Origin: Obelidium mucronatum
Taxonomy: Eukaryota > Chytridiomycota > Chytridiomycetes > Chytridiales > Chytriomycetaceae
Direction: 5' to 3'
Assembly (NCBI GenBank): GCA_025765595.1
Contig: JAIVFH010000079.1
Location: 96,980 to 160,979, forward strand
DNA length: 64,000 nt
Shown: positions 22,362 through 33,684 of the stretch, piece by piece
Numbering within the stretch: the stretch's first letter is position 1
Layout of the letters: each line of letters opens with the position of its first letter
Notes under the pieces: generated by a model
What the model was told of the DNA's origin: nothing
Databases searched by the model: none
Seen by the model: the letters and a program-made list of their open reading frames with translations, nothing else
Program-made: the position numbers and the translations under genes

Positions 22362-22765
22362 AGGTGAGAACGGGGCGGGGTTGGGGTCGGGGCTGGCGTT
22401 TCCCTGCATCTTTGGGGGTCAGGGCCAGGATTTCCCCGCGCCCCGCGGGGCAACCCCCGGGGCTGTGGCTTACCTCTGGAGTTGTGTGTGTTGTGGTAAT
22501 AAAAACAGAAAAAAAATTTTCTCTTTATTTTTTTTTCTGCGCGACGAAAATTAGTGAAAAATAAATTTAAAAAACTACCAAACTGAGCCAAACTGCCGTC
22601 CGAAACCATGTAAGTGGCGAAAATTCCTCTAAATTGCCAGCTAAATTGGCTTTTAATAGATGATTTCTCTTCCCTTGGGGGTGTGCGGGGTTTGCGGGGC
22701 GGGGTTTGAGCTGACCCCTGCCCCGAACCCCGGCACATCGGGGTAGGGGTGCCCCGTTCTCACCT
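22362..22765. mobile_element. 404-bp GC-rich MITE in the Harbinger transposase
   Basis: A perfect 15-bp inverted repeat AGGTGAGAACGGGGC is flanked by TA on both sides (22360-22361, 22766-22767). Taking it out joins SSIALC to SLMSSVC in frame, the expected transposase sequence, so it is a precise insertion. TA duplication suggests Tc1/mariner-like mobilisation. The ends are G/C-runs; the centre is A/T-rich. Confidence 0.85.
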
Positions 22766-22923
22766 TACATAAGGCAATTGAACTCTTGTTTCTCTTCTGG
22801 CAATCTCGCTTCTTAAATGGAGAAGCCATCCAGTCTTTTAATCCATAAGCTGGATCTCCATAAACCACAAATTGTCTCCCATTGTGATTGAGAGCATTTG
22901 GAAACAGCTCATCCAAGCCACTC

Positions 22924-22945
22924 ATTTGTAGCAGATTTGTAGCAG
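22924..22945. repeat. 11-bp tandem duplication
   Basis: atttgtagcag occurs twice in a row. On the minus strand, dropping one copy continues DLYLLQ into MSGLDELF, so the duplication is a frame-breaking lesion. Confidence 0.85.
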
Positions 22946-23698
22946 ATATAAATCATGATGCAATCCAGGCTCTGGTCCATGCAAGTGCACTATCAATCCA
23001 TCTGGGCACGTGATGGATTGGAACTTAATAGCACGCTTGCGCTTGTGGCCATTGTAAGCTGTGGCAGATCTGACAAACAGTGCCATCTGAATTTATAATA
23101 CAATCAGAAAGTGGTGCTCCTTTTGCAGTGTAAGCGTCTGCATATTGAGTAAGAGTTTCCTCTCCTATTCTGTGTGTGTCCCAAATAAGTAAGTGTTTGA
23201 AGCCATCATACACTAAGGATAACACTTCATTAAATAATAAGCTTAGTGCATTTCTGCTGCGACCAAACTGAAGACACAGATCACCAAGCCGTGACAGGTA
23301 AGCCATGCGACGCAGTAAGATTAAAACACCCTCCAAAGCCAAGCATTTATGGCGCTCCGACGTGATGATTACATCTGGTAATCTTAATTCTACAACCAAT
23401 GCTTGGATGTGTAGTTTATTGAAGCGAAAGAGGTACATGCACGTAGCAGAGTCCAGCCTGTCAAAGTCAAAGCGAGCATCTGGAATTTGAATTGCTTTTG
23501 TGTTCATAATTGAGTGTGAGCACTGTAGAAGAAACGCTGATAGTAGGAGGATTTGTTGGCGTTTTTGCTTGCGTTTTCTGATGTTGTAGTAGTATTTATT
23601 CATTTTTGGTGATAGCAAACACAAAAATGCCACCAAAAAATATTTGTGGCCATTGACAAAAATCTCACAAACATTTATTGTATGCAAGACCTCCATAT

Positions 23699-24675
23699 TT
23701 ACTCTTCCAATAAAACACCAAAGATCTCATATTCAATTTGTGTTGTCACTTGGGAAGTCTGTCCAGCCAATCTGTAAATTAGAACGATCCCACCAGGACG
23801 GGCTGCCTTCACAGTCACCAGACTGCTGTCATGTGATACCCCAGTAATGACCACTTTTTCGGATAGGTGGTGCACTTTTTCCAACGGATCCCTCTCGACT
23901 GGGTAGGGAAAGTGGATGAAGCAAGTGAACTGTTCAGCACCGGCATTTCCAAAGTACTGGTAAACAGAAACGTTTCTTAGAGAGTCACAATCATGGGTGG
24001 GGTCCGCATCGTAGTTGGGGGCCTTCAAGCGAGGGGTGTACCGACATTCCAAGGAACAGGCATCAGGTGAGATCTGGAAAGTCAATTTCATCCCCTCCAT
24101 ATTGTAAATATAAACCATATAGTAATACTTTCCATCTTCTTGATACCAAACCAAGTCATGCAACACAATGTTTGAACCAGCACCCAGTTTGCGGTCAGGA
24201 GGTCGTAAATTGGGACCCATTTGAAAATTTTCAGACAAATTTTCTTGAAGGGCTGGTTTCTTGGTGGGCGTTGCAACAGATGAATACAAGGGTGGATTGG
24301 TCACTGCTGACTTAAGAGGCAGTTTGTCAGCTGGAGTAATAGGGTTCTTTGGCGGTCTCCCCTTCTAATCTGATTAAATCAAATTTTAATCAAAGAAAAA
24401 TGAGGACAATGTGTGATAATAAAGGGAAACCACTTACTTTCATCATCCCAAAGATTAGTAATGCATGCATTAATCTTGCTTTTCAAAGTGGAAGTTTCAA
24501 AGAGAGCCAGTTGCTGTGGATGACGACTGCGGGCATCTGAACCAGTCAATTCTGGGTCAGCTTTAACAAGATCAAGAAGTAGTGCCATGTCTTGTGGAGT
24601 CCATTCTTTTGCTTTGTACTTGGCAGCTGGCATTGCGGTCTTCCCATCAGCAGCGTATCGAGGGCCTGCTCCCAT
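23699..24675 (-). CDS. Unknown protein, probable partner of the Harbinger transposase
   Basis: The first exon starts MGAGPRYAADGK at 24675 and contains KEWTPQDMALLLDLV, a W-containing helix as in SANT/Myb-like modules. Its frame stays open to 24379, but a GTAAGT donor near 24431 suggests the exon ends there. The second part carries an AT-hook-like GRPPKNP. It continues with a Cys-containing, beta-rich region (SLECRYTPRLKAP, HFPYPVERDP) to a stop at 23699. An intron of about 60 bases is likely between them, but I could not fit its exact acceptor with an unbroken frame, so one small lesion is possible. It lies head-to-tail just upstream of the Harbinger transposase on the same strand, where Myb-like partner genes usually sit. 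Confidence 0.45.
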
Positions 24676-24699
24676 GAGAACTTGAAAGGGAAGTAGAAC

Positions 24700-26240
24700 T
24701 TGGGGATAAAATAACTTGGGGATTTTACTTTTCCTTGGTGCGAAAACTCCTGTTATTTATAGACTTTTTGAAACCTTTATTTGGTAAAAATTTAGATCAT
24801 GCATCTCCAAAAGAATGTATCACGTGCAACATGTGTGATGAGAAAATTTCATTTCAAATTACAACCCAAAGTTCAAGCCAAGAAAATTCGAACGTTCTGA
24901 TGGAGAAAAGAAGCTGCCCAAGTGTGGTTGTTTTCTTATCTAATCACAATTTCATCAACTGTTCCTTGTAAAGAAACATCTTCCAGTTTATTTTGTGGTT
25001 TGGTATGTGTATTTGGGTGACAGAACAGAAAAAAACGACCTGCAAAAATAAAGAATTGATTCATATTGTTCTTTATTTGGTATTGTTTGGTGGATTGGAG
25101 CCAAGTTCAAGTAGAATTCAAAAGATAAGTTGAGACTGTGTTTGAACCAAAAAAATTATGTTGAAGTTTTGCCAAAGACACCTGAAGTTTGGACTTAACT
25201 TTGATCCGGACTTTGAGTGTCTCTTCAAGTGTGCTTCAAGAACCTCCACACCTGTGAATTTTGGAAATTAAGAGCTCTTGGCAAGTTCAAATCAGGCCAA
25301 GCACTGAAAATTGCAAAAAAATTTTGGTTCAAAAAAGTATATAAACTGTGAAGTTTACACCTTCACGGGAGGGGTTTTTGACTTTCCCGCCTAGAATACT
25401 AAAGTTGACAGTGTTTTTATTTATTAATTGTTATTTATTAATTGTTATTTATTACTTTTATTGATTTATTTGTGATTCTCTGTTTTGGGATTGTTGTGTC
25501 GATCAATAAAGATTTGGAGTTGTTGAGAATTGAAATGACCAGCATGGCGTGACGACGTCGATGACTGTTTGGGTCGTGTCAGTGATTGCGTCTCTCACAA
25601 GCGGACTTTTTCATAAGGAGGGCTACGTCCCTCCAAGGGGATCCTATTGTGAGTTGATCAGATTCAGTGAGTGAACGCGAGTAAAACCAGTTGTGCCAAA
25701 GGGGCGAAGTAGCGCATGGGAATGATCCCAAGAAGTCGACTAGGGAGCTTTAAAGAGTCGTAGTAGATGTGCACCCAGTTGCCATTGGAGAGCCTGTTAT
25801 TGGGTATTACCAGGGCAAAGGCAACAGGTCCCATAGATTGTGCAGCCGAGCAATCAAACTAGGAGTTAGATTTAGTTTAAGGGTTGTAGGTGCGTAGGGA
25901 CTTAGAGGAGTAGGGCCACCGCACATCTCAATCTGATTGACATAAATCTGGAAAGGGTCGCGCCCAGTTGCGATCCCAACCGAGCCAAAAACACTTGCGA
26001 GTGGGGTAACGTGAGTAAAGATAGGAAGATTTCATTTTACTTGGGATTCAGTTAAGTTCTGTTATTTCTTTTATTTTATTTCTACGCTCTTTCACTTGTC
26101 TTTCTTTAGGACTATTATTATGATTATCCCTTGTGAGTACGCCATAGCTGCAAATTTCACTGATGAGTATCTGAGCCACTGGACCGCTCATCAGGCTCAA
26201 CCAACGACCCACGCATTCTGGACTATCTTTATTAAACGAT
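24700..26240. other. Non-coding stretch with a possible LTR-like segment
   Basis: No gene seen. A TATA-like tatataaac at about 25340 is followed by an aataaa signal near 25506, as in an LTR or a small promoter-terminator unit, but no direct-repeat partner was found. Confidence 0.3.
25416..25462. repeat. A/T-rich tandem repeat
   Basis: ttatttattaattg repeats about three times. Confidence 0.6.
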
Positions 26241-26259
26241 AAGGAAAGACTAGGAATGT

Positions 26260-27330
26260 GTGACAAAACCCCTCAAATACTTCTGCCCCTTCACCAAAAA
26301 CTTCAAAATCCTTGACTCCCTTTCTCCCATCCTCATGGAACATCAATTTCATGAAGGATTTTTTGAAGACCGTGTTGACTTCAATGACACTCAAGCCCCT
26401 GAAACCCCTCCTTTGGAAATCTCTCTTCTCTGGTCTTTTGTCAAGCTGGCATCTCCAATTATCTCGAAGTCTGCTGACAAGTATCTTCGGGCTTGCAGGG
26501 ATTGGTCTTGACGCTTTGCTTCTTTTTTTGGGCTTTCCGTGATGTCGGCATGTGACCTCTGGGTCATTGTCAAGCCTTTTATGGTGTCACTCAAACTCAC
26601 CAAGACACATGTCCTCTGGGGTATCTACTACCTGAAGGTGTATCTAACTGAGTTGATTGCCGCTGCCACTCTTGGGACATCAGAAACCAATTGGCGTACC
26701 AAGATTAAAGCTGTTGTAAATGTCTTTGTGGAATGTAACGAGGTTACGTAAAAAACTTATAATTTAAATTGGCAAGAAATTTTATTAATCAAACTTATTT
26801 TAGATTGAATTTGAAGATTGCTGGATCCATTGGGACATTTTGGACCCATCCATGTACGTGGATAGTGTGGATGTGCCAGTCACCAAAGCGTGCCCACTTG
26901 ATAAACAACTGTATAGTCACAAGTTTAAACGTGCTGGGTACCGCTTCCAAGTTGCAACAGCCATTGGTACATCCCATATTGTGTTTATTGGTGGAGGAAC
27001 TCCATGCAGCATCAACAATGACTTGGATCAGGTGCAGCAGACTTTGTTGAAACAATTGGAGGCGGACAAAAAAGTGGCTGCTGGGTGACGGGGAGTTGGG
27101 GATGCAGTTAGAAAACACAATTGCAACTGGGCCATTTTGGGTGCTAGTCACAAGACTGTTAATAAAATAATGAATGATTTTGGGATCTTGGTGGGAATGT
27201 TTTGGGGTCGCAGAAAAGACATTGTTACTGCTTTCTGAGCTGTTGCACAGATTACCAATGTCAAACTTCGCAGGGAGCCTCTATTCGATGCAATTTCAAG
27301 ACTTCAGTTTTAGTTTGTGTTTTCACCAAA
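26260..27330 (+). pseudogene. Decayed DDE transposase (DDE_Tnp_4-like)
   Basis: Pieces in several frames. 26539-26751 encodes VKPFMVSLKLTKTHVLWGIY and similar helical text. 26820-27088 encodes DPSMYVDSVDVPVTKA, LYSHKFKRAGYRFQVATAIG and IVFIGGGTPCSINNDLDQ, the D..D arrangement of Harbinger-like or ISL2EU-like DDE_4 enzymes. Remains of the C-terminal part continue to about 27330. No intact frame; host target unknown. The 26260-26510 frame just upstream may be its N-terminus. Confidence 0.55.
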
Positions 27331-27424
27331 AAATATATTCAATAAACATAAATTTGTTGTCCATAATAACTGAATTATGTGTGGGAAAGATATTCATCTT
27401 TTATTTTGACTGAAAAGTCCATCT

Positions 27425-28446
27425 TCCAGCCATTGCTGCTAACGATTTACATAATTTATGGCCAAACCAGCACAATGATATGGAAAGTTTGTTTTTGCGC
27501 TATTATGGCATAAAACCTGAGATAGGTCATTACCAAGTTTCTGGGTGTAAAGTTCTTCTGCCTGTCTTCAAGACGGGCAAGAAAGGAGAATTGTCAGCAG
27601 ATGTAGCTACAAAGATTTACATTGGACATCACTCTCTGTTGATTATAAGATGCATCAACGATCATGGAATGCTGAGTTTTCACAGATTCCAGATTGTATG
27701 TTTATGGAAACGGAGACCGGACATGTTGAAGACAAGAGTACTGAGTTGCAATTCCTGGGGGAAGCTCAGGAAGTCCTTACTGCAGAAGGAGAAGAGGTTT
27801 TTTTCTTGGAGTTAGATGATACGTTAGCTCAAGCAGTAAATCTGCACAAGCAAAGTTTATTAGAAGTCGCCCTGCCTGAAGAACAGGGGGAGGGAGATTC
27901 TGATAGCCTGACGCAAAGTGAGAGTCCTAGCATTATCCGTCAGTTGCGACGTAAATGTGCAAAGGATACTCAGTTGGAAAGCGCATCAAGTACTGAGGAA
28001 TTGGGTAGCAAAAGCAAAGATTCTCAGGAAGTAGATAAGTATTCTTCATCAGATTACAAGGACTCTCCCGAGAACCTAGGCTATCATGCTATGTTCTGTC
28101 AGGCAGAGGTAATCAAAGGAAGAGACCCAATTTGAGTTGGTAACTTGGTTGTTAACTCATCTTACGCCCTATCTTTGACTCTTGTATACTTCTTGAACGT
28201 GTCAAGCGAGTCCCCAAATGCTACTGAGTACACAAAGTCTGTGGGCTTGGATTGGGATGGGAAGATTCCCTTAAGACACAAAGATGTATACTTGACAGGG
28301 AACATAAAAGAATGGTTGGATGCAGAAGACGCGGAGTATGCAAATATAGCAAATCATGGTACACACAATGAAATGCTTGAGCGTGACTTGCCTCCTGGAC
28401 GTTTTTGCCAGATGTTGGTTGAATATCCTATTGGAAGTGGAGATTG
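27425..28446 (+). pseudogene. Copia-1 relic, integrase end and RT start (3' piece)
   Basis: RYYGIKPEIGHYQVSGCKVLL and KIYIGHHSLLIIR match the end of a Copia integrase (the FGC region). A long acidic linker (27650-28135) follows, then IPLRHKDVYLTGNIKEW and THNEMLERDLPPGR, the start of the Copia RT domain. It fits as the continuation of the 19738-20414 piece. The rest of RT and RNase H is absent. Confidence 0.7.
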
Positions 28447-28953
28447 AAAACGCCCAGTGCAGTCAACCAACATTCCATTATTCCAATATGTCGCCATTTT
28501 GACCCAATCAGCATATTCAATGGCTGAAAATAAAAGACATAATAAAAAAATACTGAAAGCAAAATGGAAGAAATATTAAAAGAAAGAAGAAACAAATAGT
28601 GAAAAAGATAAAGAATGATATAATGATATGAATAAAAAGTAACAATAAAGAAAGAGATAATAGGGAAATTAAGACAGTTTATTTGATTTGGGGTGGCCGA
28701 CCAACCAATGCAAGCCCAACTTGAAAACCCAAAAGCCCAACTCCGAATCCGGACATCCTAACCAAGCAAGATGAATGACACAACCCCAAAATGGACAAAC
28801 CTTTCAACAGCAATAACCTGTAAAACAACAACGGCAGTGGAAACCAGCGTGTAACCTGCAGAATAACTGCTAGCGACATTAAATTCCTAGCACAAGCAGC
28901 ATGCATCAACTTACCCCCTGACGCATTGCTCAGCTCCCAAATCAGCGCAATCC
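28447..28953. other. A/T-rich stretch with no supported gene
   Basis: A-rich non-coding DNA. The part after 28680 may be the degraded 5' region of the LINE that follows. Confidence 0.3.
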
Positions 28954-29389
28954 TTGCCCAACAAGGCATGCCCAAAAGCTGATAGCCGCATACAAATGCA
29001 ACTTCAACAGATTATCACATTGGACAAAGGCAACAGTTGCCACTCAAAAAGGGGCTGTACCAGAATCATTATGACAGAGAAATGGAATAGACACTTCACT
29101 AAATGTGAAAAGACAAATGCAAGCCTAATGTCAGTAACACCTACGTTCAACGAACGTACAATCAGAGTAATCAACACATACTGGCCATCTGACGACACCG
29201 CAGAAAACACAAAAAACACTCTATCAGCACTTAACAAATGGCAAACTGATGACAAAGGAAGCAGAAAACACATTGGCACAATCATTGCAGGAGACATGAA
29301 TGAAGCCAAAACCACCAATGACTGGAAATCTGAAAAAGTAAACGCCAGACCAGCCAAAAAACACAGCTTGAAAGCAAATAGACAACCTT
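28954..29389 (+). pseudogene. LINE endonuclease fragment, copy 1
   Basis: Encodes IIMTEKWNRHFTKCEKTNAS, INTYWPSDDTAENTKNTL and IGTIIAGDMNEA, part of an apurinic-like (EEP) endonuclease of non-LTR retrotransposons. It is nearly the same as 29757-30150 and lacks the N-terminal catalytic part. Frames break on both sides. Confidence 0.75.
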
Positions 29390-30151
29390 ATGAAGATACT
29401 AGAAACCGAAAGAACCGACTCCAAACGAACCAAGACCACCCCAAAAGGAGGAGACGCCACCCGCACCCTGTTCACCCAAGCTACCAACACCAAAAAAAAG
29501 ACAACATTGCCAACTCAACAAACAACCCCTTCTAAAACGCAAAATGAAGAAGAGTTATATGAAACAGAACTACATAATAAAATATACCAGGGAAAACCCA
29601 GGCAAATGAAAACCAAACTAGACGAAACCGTGCGAGTTGCAACCTACAACTGCAGAGGACTTAATGACACAACAATGATACAGATAATGCAACTCCTAAA
29701 AAATCATAGCATAGATATACTTCTCATCCAAGAAACCAAATGCACAGACAAACATGCGCAAAAGCTGATAGCCGCATACAAAGGCGACCTCAACGGACTA
29801 TCCTACTGGACAAACGCAACAGGTACCACGCTAAAAGCGGCAGGTACCGGAATCATTATGACAGAGAAATGGAATAGACACTTCACTAAATGTGAAAAGA
29901 CAAGCCCAAGCCTAATGGCAGTAACACTTACGTTCCGCGAAGGTACTATCAGAATAATCAACACATACTGGCCATCTGACGACACCGCAGAAAACACAAA
30001 AAACACTCTATCAGCACTTAACAAATGGCAAACTGATGACAAAGGAAGCAGAAAACACATTTGCACAATCATTGCAGGAGATATGAATGAAGCTGAAACC
30101 ACTAATGACTGGAAATCTGAAAATGTAAACACCAGACCTGTTAGAAACTGA
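29390..30151 (+). CDS. LINE ORF 5' part with EEP endonuclease, copy 2 (truncated)
   Basis: A 253-residue open frame. A basic, Thr-rich N-terminus is followed by the EEP domain start TVRVATYNCRGLNDTTMIQI, the catalytic region IDILLIQETKC (Asn and Glu), INTYWPSDDT and IIAGDMNEAE (Asp/Asn pair). It stops at 30149, before the final SDH motif and before RT, so this is a 3'-truncated copy. Related pieces lie at 28954, 31510, 40668 and probably 63262. Confidence 0.8.
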   Translation: MKILETERTDSKRTKTTPKGGDATRTLFTQATNTKKKTTLPTQQTTPSKTQNEEELYETELHNKIYQGKPRQMKTKLDETVRVATYNCRGLNDTTMIQIMQLLKNHSIDILLIQETKCTDKHAQKLIAAYKGDLNGLSYWTNATGTTLKAAGTGIIMTEKWNRHFTKCEKTSPSLMAVTLTFREGTIRIINTYWPSDDTAENTKNTLSALNKWQTDDKGSRKHICTIIAGDMNEAETTNDWKSENVNTRPVRN

Positions 30152-30189
30152 TAAGGCCTCAAGTGAGACTTAACAAATAATATGAGTTG

Positions 30190-30560
30190 CATAGCCTATT
30201 GGTAATGTTGGGGCCTAGTAATCTGGAGGCACTAGGTAGGTTTTGTCCGGTTTCATGACTCTTTGGGATTGATTCCTAACAAGACCAACCAAAAAACACA
30301 AGATGCCCTATTCGGGGTCCAAATTTGGCTCCTAATCGGACCAGATTAGGTTTTGGTCCAATTTGGAGCCTAATTGGCCACAATTAGGGGCCCTAGTAGC
30401 GCTCCTTATTGCAAATGAGCAAATTGGACCACTCCCAGAAGCATTTGTCTGCTTCTTGTAGGACTCCTAATAGCATTTTGTTCTGCCAATTGGAAACCAA
30501 ATGGCTTTAATACAACTCCTAGTAGGACTCCTATTGGGGCCCTATTAGCACTATTAAACT
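30190..30560. repeat. CTAATAGG/GGAGCC-rich palindromic repeat
   Basis: Interspersed GGCTCCTAAT, CCTAATTGG and GGGCCCTA words in both orientations, related to repeats at 44690-44840, 56584-57110 and 62690-62983. The ends of this copy are not resolved. 30560-30830 is A/T-rich with no gene. Confidence 0.5.
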
Positions 30561-30949
30561 TAAAACACCAAGTGAAATCTAAAATAAATTCATTTAAAGG
30601 GTCAACAAAATTTTACAAGATTTTTTTTATTCAACTATTAAACATAAAATATCATGAGAAATCTAAAATAAATTATTTAAAGGTTAAATAAAATTTTACA
30701 AGATTTTTTTATGCAACTATCCAAAAATCAAAGAAAAATCCAAAAAAAAGTAGGGGGGGATTGCCTCCGGTAACCCAATTTGGGTTCCAAAAGGCATTTT
30801 AAAAATTAAAAAACAACAAAAAAAAGGCCAACAACAATGTCACCACGAAAGAAGGGCAAGATGGCAGGTCCAACGAAGGATGAATTAAGGGCTCAACTGG
30901 ATGCAGCTTTGAATCAGGTTGCAGACATGACAAGCTCCACAGCATCTCA

Positions 30950-31338
30950 TCACAATGGTGTCTCAGCTGCACTGCCAACAACTACTGGCAAGAAGAACGC
31001 TAAGACGTTGGTGAAGGCAATGGACATCCAAAAGTGAGCATTTTGCCCAAGTGGGGCATTTATTGGCTCCCACCTCTCCTCGATTCGTGCAGCTATGAAC
31101 TCAAAAGAGCTTCCATGACATTGTAAGTTTTGCTTGAACCAGCGTGTGTTGTACAACGGATCCTTTCGTACTTCTTCCCATTGTGAAACCCTGGTTGAGA
31201 ATAGCTGTTCAACTGGCCCACGTTCACTGGCCAATCATAGGCACCATCAACAGTAGTGACAATCACAGTAGTAAAAGCAGCTACAGCAGCAGTTGCTACA
31301 GCAGCTAAAATGCAGAGAATCTCTGAATTGTTGAGCAT
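30950..31338 (-). pseudogene. Transposase-like N-terminal fragment
   Basis: Two overlapping frames on the minus strand give MASERGPVEQLFSTRV, WFKQNLQCHGSSFEFIAARI and a hydrophobic FTNVLAFFLPVVVG. This is the layout of the N-terminal part of DDE_Tnp_4 transposases (a recognition helix before the catalytic core). An upstream frame (MLNNSEILCILAAVATAAV) is joined by a frameshift. A plus-strand ORF (30837-31037, MSPRKKGKMAGPTKDEL) overlaps the 3' part; only one of the two is likely real. Confidence 0.35.
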
Positions 31339-31367
31339 GTTTCTTTTCCCATTTTAAGTGGTGGGAC

Positions 31368-31509
31368 TGTTGGAGGCACATGAAACTCATGTTGCAAGCT
31401 CCATGTTTGGGAATAAAGTTTAAGAATTCTCTCCAAAATCTCTCTAGTGTCCACAACGATCAGCTAACCTGTCTACAGAACCAGCACCGCTTCCAGTCCC
31501 TCTACAACA
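31368..31509 (+). repeat. Solo LTR of the Copia-3 family
   Basis: 142 bp, TGTTGG...TACAACA, almost identical to the LTRs at 33260 and 40527. The flanking pentamers (gggac, gaaat) differ, so no TSD is visible. LINE RT sequence begins right after it. Confidence 0.9.
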
Positions 31510-31865
31510 GAAATGTAGAGAACCCAGCATGACTGAAAACTTGTACAACCCTAAGGGAAAAGAAGAAGTCATGCATCAATCCCATTCCCAAGAACCAGGA
31601 ATGGGGAGCAGATATCTACTCAACAAGGCCCATCGCCCTCCTTGAAACACTATACAAACTACAAGAAATGATCAAAAAGAACAGACTTATACCAATCCTC
31701 GAAAGAACAATGTCCTCAAAGGAAGAAACTGTTCATTTCTCCCTGGCAAATCCACTGACCCAATTCTACACTGTGTCTTGACCACTGCATTGAATGACAT
31801 CAAAAGGCCTTTGACTCAGTCAGCCCAAGAGCAGTGATGAGAAGCCACCGAAGAATCAAAATTCC
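31510..31865 (+). pseudogene. LINE reverse-transcriptase fragment
   Basis: Encodes IYSTRPIALLETLYKLQEMI and NRLIPILERTMSSKEE, the conserved start of a LINE RT domain (N/RPI.L). Stops follow. Its first 70 bases resemble 41281-41345, so it is the same LINE family. It ends at the KDZ terminal repeat. Confidence 0.7.
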
Positions 31866-33024
31866 GTGTCCCCATCGCGAGCCGGACCTTGCGAGCCGCT
31901 AACGGGCCGCTTAGCAGGCCGCTCGCGACCTGTGGGCGACCTGCGTGCGAGCCGCTAACCAGTGGAAAGCCAGCCGCGTCGCAGTTAGTTCACAGGCCGC
32001 AAGCCAGTTGACAGCCAGTGGAGAGCCAGTTGAAAGCTAGTCCTTACTTTATTTCAAAAAAGGTAAGAAACAATGCGCAGAAAAGTTTTAAAACCATAAC
32101 ATATGTATTTAAAGTAATAAACAAAATCCAAAGTAACCAACAATAAACAAAAACAAAAAAAAGGATGCGCGAAGTCGAAAATAACAAAACATTGAAGAAA
32201 CAATAAATAAAAAAAAACCCTTATCAGCGCTTTGCCTTCTTGTTTGTGCTTCCTTCCTGAAGCGGCTCCCGATAATACGCCTTCTTGACATGTTGGTTGT
32301 TTGCAAAGGCCCGAACCACTGTGTACGTCTCTGGCTTGCGCTGATGGCGGCTTTGCCCAGCCTTGTAGAAGTGCAGGTGGTTGAATGCTTGGATGAAGCT
32401 GCCAGAATTGTGGTTTTCGTCAGGAACACCAGTATGGAACGACAGCTTTTTGGTCCATTCAGCGAAATGACGTTTCGCTAATTCAAAAGTAAATGTCATT
32501 CCGCTGTATGTTGCAAAGAAGCACTTGTACTTCAAGAAGATCTATAGCAAAGTCAGAAAACGCAGATAACAATCAATAAACATGCAATCACCTTTTTCAG
32601 CTCCTCATTGTACAAATGGAGCCCAACGTACACATGTCCAGACTCGTTCTTGTCAGGGAAGTTGACCAACCCAGTCTCCTGCTTGACCATTGCCGGGATC
32701 TTGTCCTTCCGTATGTTTCCTTCAGCCAACAGCTTGCAGAAGATGATTGCATACTTCATCACATCATCGACTTGTTTCTCCGTCACTCCTCCTGAACGTC
32801 CCGCTGGTTGAAACACAATTGACGACTGCGTCGAAGTTGATTCCATCGAATCACAGCGGAGCCAGAGCTTGGAAGCATTGGAGTTGAATACAATTGCGAC
32901 GACGGTGGGGTCACAACGGCAGGGCGAGCAAACACTGGTTGCAAGACTATCAATAGAAAGGCAGTTAGTACCCCTTCCCTGCTCAAACAAATCACAACAC
33001 ACTCACTGCTTCCGGCTTTGATTG
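31866..33024 (-). mobile_element. Truncated inverted copy of the KDZ element right end
   Basis: It starts with the terminal repeat GTGTCCCCATCGCGAGCCGG and runs through the last K5 exons. It closely matches the complement of 55482-57176 but lacks the 527-bp MITE at 56584-57110, showing the uninterrupted repeat. Homology stops at about 33024. Confidence 0.9.
32224..33002 (-). pseudogene. K5 C-terminal fragment
   Basis: Two exons matching the end of K5: KQVDDVMKYAIIFCKLLAEG ... LYNEELKK, then KCFFATYSGMTFTFELAKRH to a stop. The splice sites are kept. The upstream exons are missing because the copy is truncated at 33024. Differences from the full copy are few. Confidence 0.8.
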
Positions 33025-33259
33025 CAGGTTGCTTGTCAACCTGTCATGTTAAGGGGGAGTTTGAGGGGGTTGAAAGGCGATTCCTTGTAGTTCTATTTTT
33101 AGAAAATGTATTTATTTTTGTGCATTCTTGTCATTTGGAAGTTACAACCAATTGGGATTCCCAACTTTATGAAAAAAAACATGAAAACAAACAAAGTCTG
33201 GAGAATGATCAAAGCTGAAAGGATTGGAAGGGGGGTGTTCTTTGGGTACTATTTCAAAC
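33025..33259. other. Spacer, nothing recognised
   Basis: A/T-rich with a G-rich patch near 33049-33069; no gene. Confidence 0.4.
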
Positions 33260-33401
33260 TGTTGGAGGCACATGAAACTCATGTTGCAAGCTCCATGTTT
33301 GGGAATAAAGTTTAAGAATTCTCTCCAAAATCTCTCTAGTGTCCACAACGATCAGCTCACCTATCTACAGAACCAGCACCGCTTCCAGTCCCTCTACAAC
33401 A
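33260..33401 (+). repeat. Copia-3 5' LTR
   Basis: 142 bp direct repeat, partner of 40527-40667 and of the solo LTR at 31368. Confidence 0.9.
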
Positions 33402-33684
33402 GATTAAGAAGTCTTATTACTCAACATCTGTTAAATTTTCCTGTACCAATTAGTCAGGGAACCCTTAAAAAGCCGGAACGTACAAGCACTTACTGTTACA
33501 CAAGCACCTCAGCCGCTACTATCAAAGCCGCTACAGCTTCTATATCTACTACAAACAACTAAAACTACTATTTAAAACCAGTTTATTCAACTACAACAAC
33601 TTCTACTTTCTACTACTTGAAACACTTGAAACTCAACCAACCCCCAACTACTACGCCTCAAAATTTTTTCTGACTTCAACAAAA

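Larger units (their letters stand above)
22082..23696 (-). pseudogene. PIF/Harbinger transposase (DDE_Tnp_4), interrupted
   Basis: The N-terminal part has LRRMAYLSRLGDLCLQFGRS and NSDGTVCQIC (first catalytic Asp). A frameshift near 23055 leads to YNGHKRKRAIKFQSITCPDG and LHGPEPGLHHDLY, then VVYGDPAYGL (second Asp). After a MITE comes LMSSVCVTVEWRFG (catalytic Glu) and FVDFHKNLKLW. The ATG at 23603 (MNKYYYNIRKRKQKR) or 23696 may be the start. Three lesions are visible: the frameshift, an 11-bp duplication at 22924-22945 and the 404-bp MITE. In the intact state it would excise and insert Harbinger elements at TWA sites. Confidence 0.82.

Noticed and set aside
22082..22738. Single 218-codon ORF spanning the MITE
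   Set aside because: The frame only happens to read through the MITE; the conserved transposase text is continuous only without it.
25330..25520. LTR of another retrotransposon
   Set aside because: TATA and AATAAA signals exist, but no second copy or duplication was found.
30837..31037. Basic 66-residue plus ORF (MSPRKKGK...)
   Set aside because: It overlaps a more transposase-like minus frame; evidence too weak to call it a gene.
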